Assembly: GCA_003024985.2 (NCBI GenBank)
Contig: PXIH01S0040937.1
Length of the DNA stretch: 10,754 nt
Strand: one strand, 5' to 3'
Source: Euperipatoides rowelli
Lineage: Eukaryota; Onychophora; Udeonychophora; Euonychophora; Peripatopsidae
The translations under genes were made by a program, and so were the position numbers. The stretch's first letter is position 1; each line of letters begins with the position of its first letter. Below the pieces are notes generated by a model. The model ran no database searches. It was not told the origin of the DNA and was given only the letters and a program-made list of their open reading frames with translations. Shown in pieces: positions 8,221-10,754 of this stretch.

Positions 8221-8262
8221 ATACACAGCGAACATGTTAAGTATGGATGTACTGGAATCCAT

Positions 8263-10666
8263 TTATGTTTTACTGTCAGGTTTTACCTTTCTACTTTTTT
8301 TAATTAGTTTGTCCACCTGTTCCTCTAAGGGATTGTCTTCATGATGCAGTGTGTCATGATTGGGCTCTTTGTCTAGCTTAGACCATTCTTCTATGGATTC
8401 TTCTGTCTCCCTTATTGGAGGAGACTTGGATGGAAACAAATTCTCATTGTGTTATGATATAAGTGTCCAAAACTTATGTGTGACATCCTCATTTAATTAT
8501 TTCTCCACTTTGTTAAGCTATAGTTTCTGAATTTCTGGTGTGATTATACCACTCAGGTGTGGTCTTTCTTTTGCTTTAGTGATGTTAGTTTTTTGTTTAG
8601 TGAGAGTAGAACTATATGTTTTTGTGTTAGGTATAGTAGTCTAATGGGTTTTTCTGCATCTTCCTGCCTTTAAGTACTTTAATATAATATCTACTTATTT
8701 GTTTGCCTTTCTTCAACAAGGGTGAATGTTCACCTAGATTACATTGCATAAAAATTACCTTTTTAGTTTTGTTTGGGTTAAGCCCTTTGTGGTGTTGTGT
8801 TCATGCAGTGCTGGGTGTGTATAAGGAATGATTTCATCTCTATCTTTATCAATGATGTGCTCTTGTTCATTTTCTGGGTAAGTAGGTGAATCAAAGTATG
8901 TTACCTGTGGGACCATTGGCATTTTTTTATGTTAGAAATTACTGTATGTTACAATTTTTTTGTGTATGGAAATGTGACCCGCACAAGAAACATTTTGGCC
9001 CTAGTGCTGTCAGTTACAAGTCATATGCAGTGCCCACAATGTAAATTAAAATTGTGTCTGGAATTGTAATTTCTTTGTACTTTTGACAAGTTATTTCTTT
9101 CGTCTGAAACTAAAAGCCATTTTTAAATCTGGCTGGCCGATGCTGGGATCATTCTTAGAAAGGGATAAACAGATTTTCTAATGGCTTACATGCATCAATG
9201 ATAAGAGAGTCCATAACTAAATAAATATGTCACTTACCAAGAGCCTCAATGCAAGTTGTTAGAAAAGATGTTTAAATATCTGCCCTAAATCCATATGTTT
9301 CTTCATACCAGGTTCTCAGTCATGACTGAAGTTTTGACAAAAACCAGCTTATATTTTTGGTCTCTGGGTTCTCTTTCTATAAAAGAAATGGAACTATTTC
9401 CTGTTATCTTGGATATGGCCCATGCATATGACTCCAGAGAGACTCCATTGATTGATTCACTAAACTCCACATATTTGTTGGCATGAAACATTTATGTATG
9501 AGACCTGTTATTTTTTGGTTCCTTGGTAGTGTACATTATGAGTTAATATAGTGTTAGAGCATGCACTTCATGGCACTGTGAACTAAAGTATTGTCAGAAG
9601 ACTACAATTTGGGATTCTTTGTTAATATGACAGATTATAGAAACTCTGTTGATTGTTGCAAAATTTTTCCTTAGTGGTGTCAAGATTTCTCAATGGTGTA
9701 GCAAAAGAAGAATATTCTTTAGGTAATTTGTGTGAAGAAATAATTTGATTATTTGAAAAACAGACCAAGCTATCTAAATGCTGAGATTGAAGACAGTTTT
9801 TAAGGTTGTCTGAAATGTATAAAGCTGGAGCAGGTTTTAATAAACAAGGAAGAAACTATGGTTTCCCATTCTAAAAGAGGAGCTATAGTTTCCTTCTTGT
9901 TGATTAACCAATCAGGAAAATTTTGGTCCAGACGTCTATCTTGTTCTTGTTGGAAGGTCTTCTTTACATAGTTGAAGGCATCAACAGTTTGTGGTGTTAC
10001 CACCTAGGATTCAGCTGGGGTCAGCAACAGATGTATGGTCCTACTTGAGGCCCTTTCTTCTTCAGAGGTTATCAATGCAGTTGGTTACTGTCCAGATATG
10101 TGTGACTGAGTGTCCATATGGTCATAAGTTTCACATTAATAAGCTTCAGCTTTAATGATGGATTAAATTCCAAATTCTGGACTATGTGTCTGTAAATATC
10201 ATATTGAGATGTTTGAAAATCTTGATGACCAAATCACCAAGTACAGAATGGGAAGATAAAATAAATCCATATCCAAGGTCAGAAATTGGGTAAATGCTTG
10301 GATGCATAGGACCTTAAGGTGTTTAACAATGTCCTTGGAATAGCACCACATGCCTAGCTTGAACTGAAACTGCCCAAGGACTTGCTGTTGCAGCTTCATG
10401 AAACTGTCGTTGGGTAGAGTATATAGCTGATTTCCACTGGCAAAAAGTTTATTTTTTTTTAAAAATTGGATGCCAGACTATTCTGTAAGGTTAAAGCAGG
10501 CCCTCATAATATGAATATTGAAGCACTCCTGCAGGCCTATATCCAAAAAAAAAAAGATTCATTTTGGTAAAGTTAAGAGGTTTATATTATTACTTCTAGA
10601 AAGAAGTAATAGTATAAAATCGAAAACAGGAGCTCTGTAAAGAGGTGTTGCCTATTTGACAGTCAT
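8263..10666 (-). pseudogene. Decayed long reading frame (about 800 codons), intronless, unidentified
   Basis: The putative start ATG is at 10666-10664, just inside a TATC microsatellite; the frame ends at TAA 8265-8263. Stop-free runs follow each other on the minus strand with frameshifts between them: 10477-10202 (92 codons), 10233-10075 (53), 10084-9800 (94 with one TAG), 9855-9625 (77), 9689-9303 (129 with three stops), 9376-9158 (73 with three stops), 9177-9094 (28), 9122-9024 (33), 8931-8758 (58), 8800-8630 (57), 8640-8263 (125 with three stops). Runs overlap only briefly, as expected of one ancestral frame broken by small indels. Several stops are TAA or TAG where a single C-to-T change from CAA or CAG would suffice. 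The last part is charged and lysine/glutamate-rich, like a flexible tail. Short features such as HCGHC (about 9041-9027) are seen, but no complete zinc finger, P-loop, reverse-transcriptase YxDD box or DDE pattern was recognised. Composition is clearly less AT-rich than the flanks. It could be an endogenous viral gene, a large mobile-element gene, or an intronless host retrocopy; the first two are favoured because another frame follows immediately. Confidence 0.65.
10545..10555. repeat. poly-A run (11 A) near the head of the decayed frame
   Basis: Eleven A on the plus strand, reading as a phenylalanine stretch on the minus strand just after a TGA at 10561-10559. Slippage here probably contributed to the disruption of the N-terminal part. 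Confidence 0.85.
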
Positions 10667-10689
10667 TTTCTATCTATATTTTGATCTGC

Positions 10690-10754
10690 TCATATATCTA
10701 TATATCTGTCTATCTATCTATCTACCTATAAATACATCTATCCATCTGTCTTTC
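10690..10754. repeat. TATC/TCTG tetranucleotide microsatellite, runs off the window
   Basis: The purest part is (TCTA)n at about 10707-10725, flanked by interrupted TATC, TCTG and ATCC units up to the last base. It begins a few tens of bases upstream of the putative start of the decayed minus-strand frame and probably continues beyond the window. Confidence 0.9.

Larger units (their letters stand above)
7303..8240. mobile_element. Non-autonomous piggyBac-type element, 930 bp plus TTAA duplications
   Basis: The left end reads TTAACACGTTTGCTGCG and the right end, on the opposite strand, TTAACATGTTCGCTGTG (14 of 17). TTAA at 7303-7306 and 8237-8240 is the target duplication diagnostic of the piggyBac superfamily. 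The three differences lie at CG or TG/CA positions, so both ends trace to CACGTTCGCTGCG. Inside are four copies of a 16-bp palindrome and an 85-bp direct repeat, annotated separately; the rest is AT-rich and non-coding. The 67-codon plus-strand frame at 7501-7704 crosses these repeats and is not a gene. With no transposase, the element must have been mobilised in trans. It interrupts the second frame of the decayed block shortly after its start codon, on TTAA in CTTAAGG; removing it would restore continuity across the site, which supports the boundaries. Confidence 0.82.

Noticed and set aside
9295-9486. 63-codon plus-strand open frame
   Set aside because: It is the antisense of the minus-strand coding-like runs at 9689-9303 and 9376-9158, which continue well beyond it.
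6397-10666. LINE or LTR retrotransposon
   Set aside because: No YxDD reverse-transcriptase box, zinc-knuckle series or long terminal repeats were recognised, though heavy decay means a profile search could still overturn this.
1-10754. CRISPR array, rRNA, intact tRNA, bacterial operon signals
   Set aside because: No regularly spaced repeats, no cloverleaf, no rRNA-like sequence and no ribosome-binding sites; composition and transposons indicate an animal nuclear genome.

Overview
The window looks like animal nuclear DNA. It is very AT-rich, has long homopolymer runs and GT/TA and TATC microsatellites, carries several degraded DNA transposons, and shows no intact gene. Simple repeats of this style are common in invertebrates such as cephalopod molluscs, but nothing here fixes the species. 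All readings, alignments and coordinates were made by eye.

Layout. 1-1526 is AT-rich non-coding DNA. 1527-1610 is an 84-bp imperfect palindrome. 1592-1967 holds a short, ambiguous coding-like fragment. 1984-2891 is a hAT-type non-autonomous element with a degraded 8-bp target duplication. 3037-3140 is an imperfect tandem duplication. 3200-3425 is probably a small foldback element. 3563-5590 is a second, larger hAT-type element with an AT-rich body; it contains a 64-bp hairpin, a 16-bp palindrome, a possible tRNA-like (pol III) promoter and the single N of the window. 6272-6352 is a GT/TA microsatellite, and a TATC microsatellite runs off the right edge.

The most notable stretch is 6397-10666. 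Read on the minus strand it is an old, intronless coding block in ruins. Long stop-free runs (up to 99 codons) follow one another on the same strand, separated by frameshifts and isolated stop codons. It reads as at least two reading frames head to tail: a long upstream one (10666 to 8263, roughly 800 codons) and a second that begins with an ATG directly after the TAA of the first. Tight packing and lack of introns fit an endogenised virus or a large virus-like mobile element better than a host gene. I could not name the family, and I saw no reverse-transcriptase or obvious transposase signature. The pieces are described where they lie and are not joined.

A 930-bp piggyBac-type non-autonomous element (7307-8236, flanked by TTAA on both sides) has landed about 20 bp into the second reading frame. 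It carries four copies of a 16-bp palindrome related to GACTCGGATCCGAGTC, two near each end. All differences between its two terminal repeats sit at sites explained by CpG decay, so both the element and the coding block it broke appear old.
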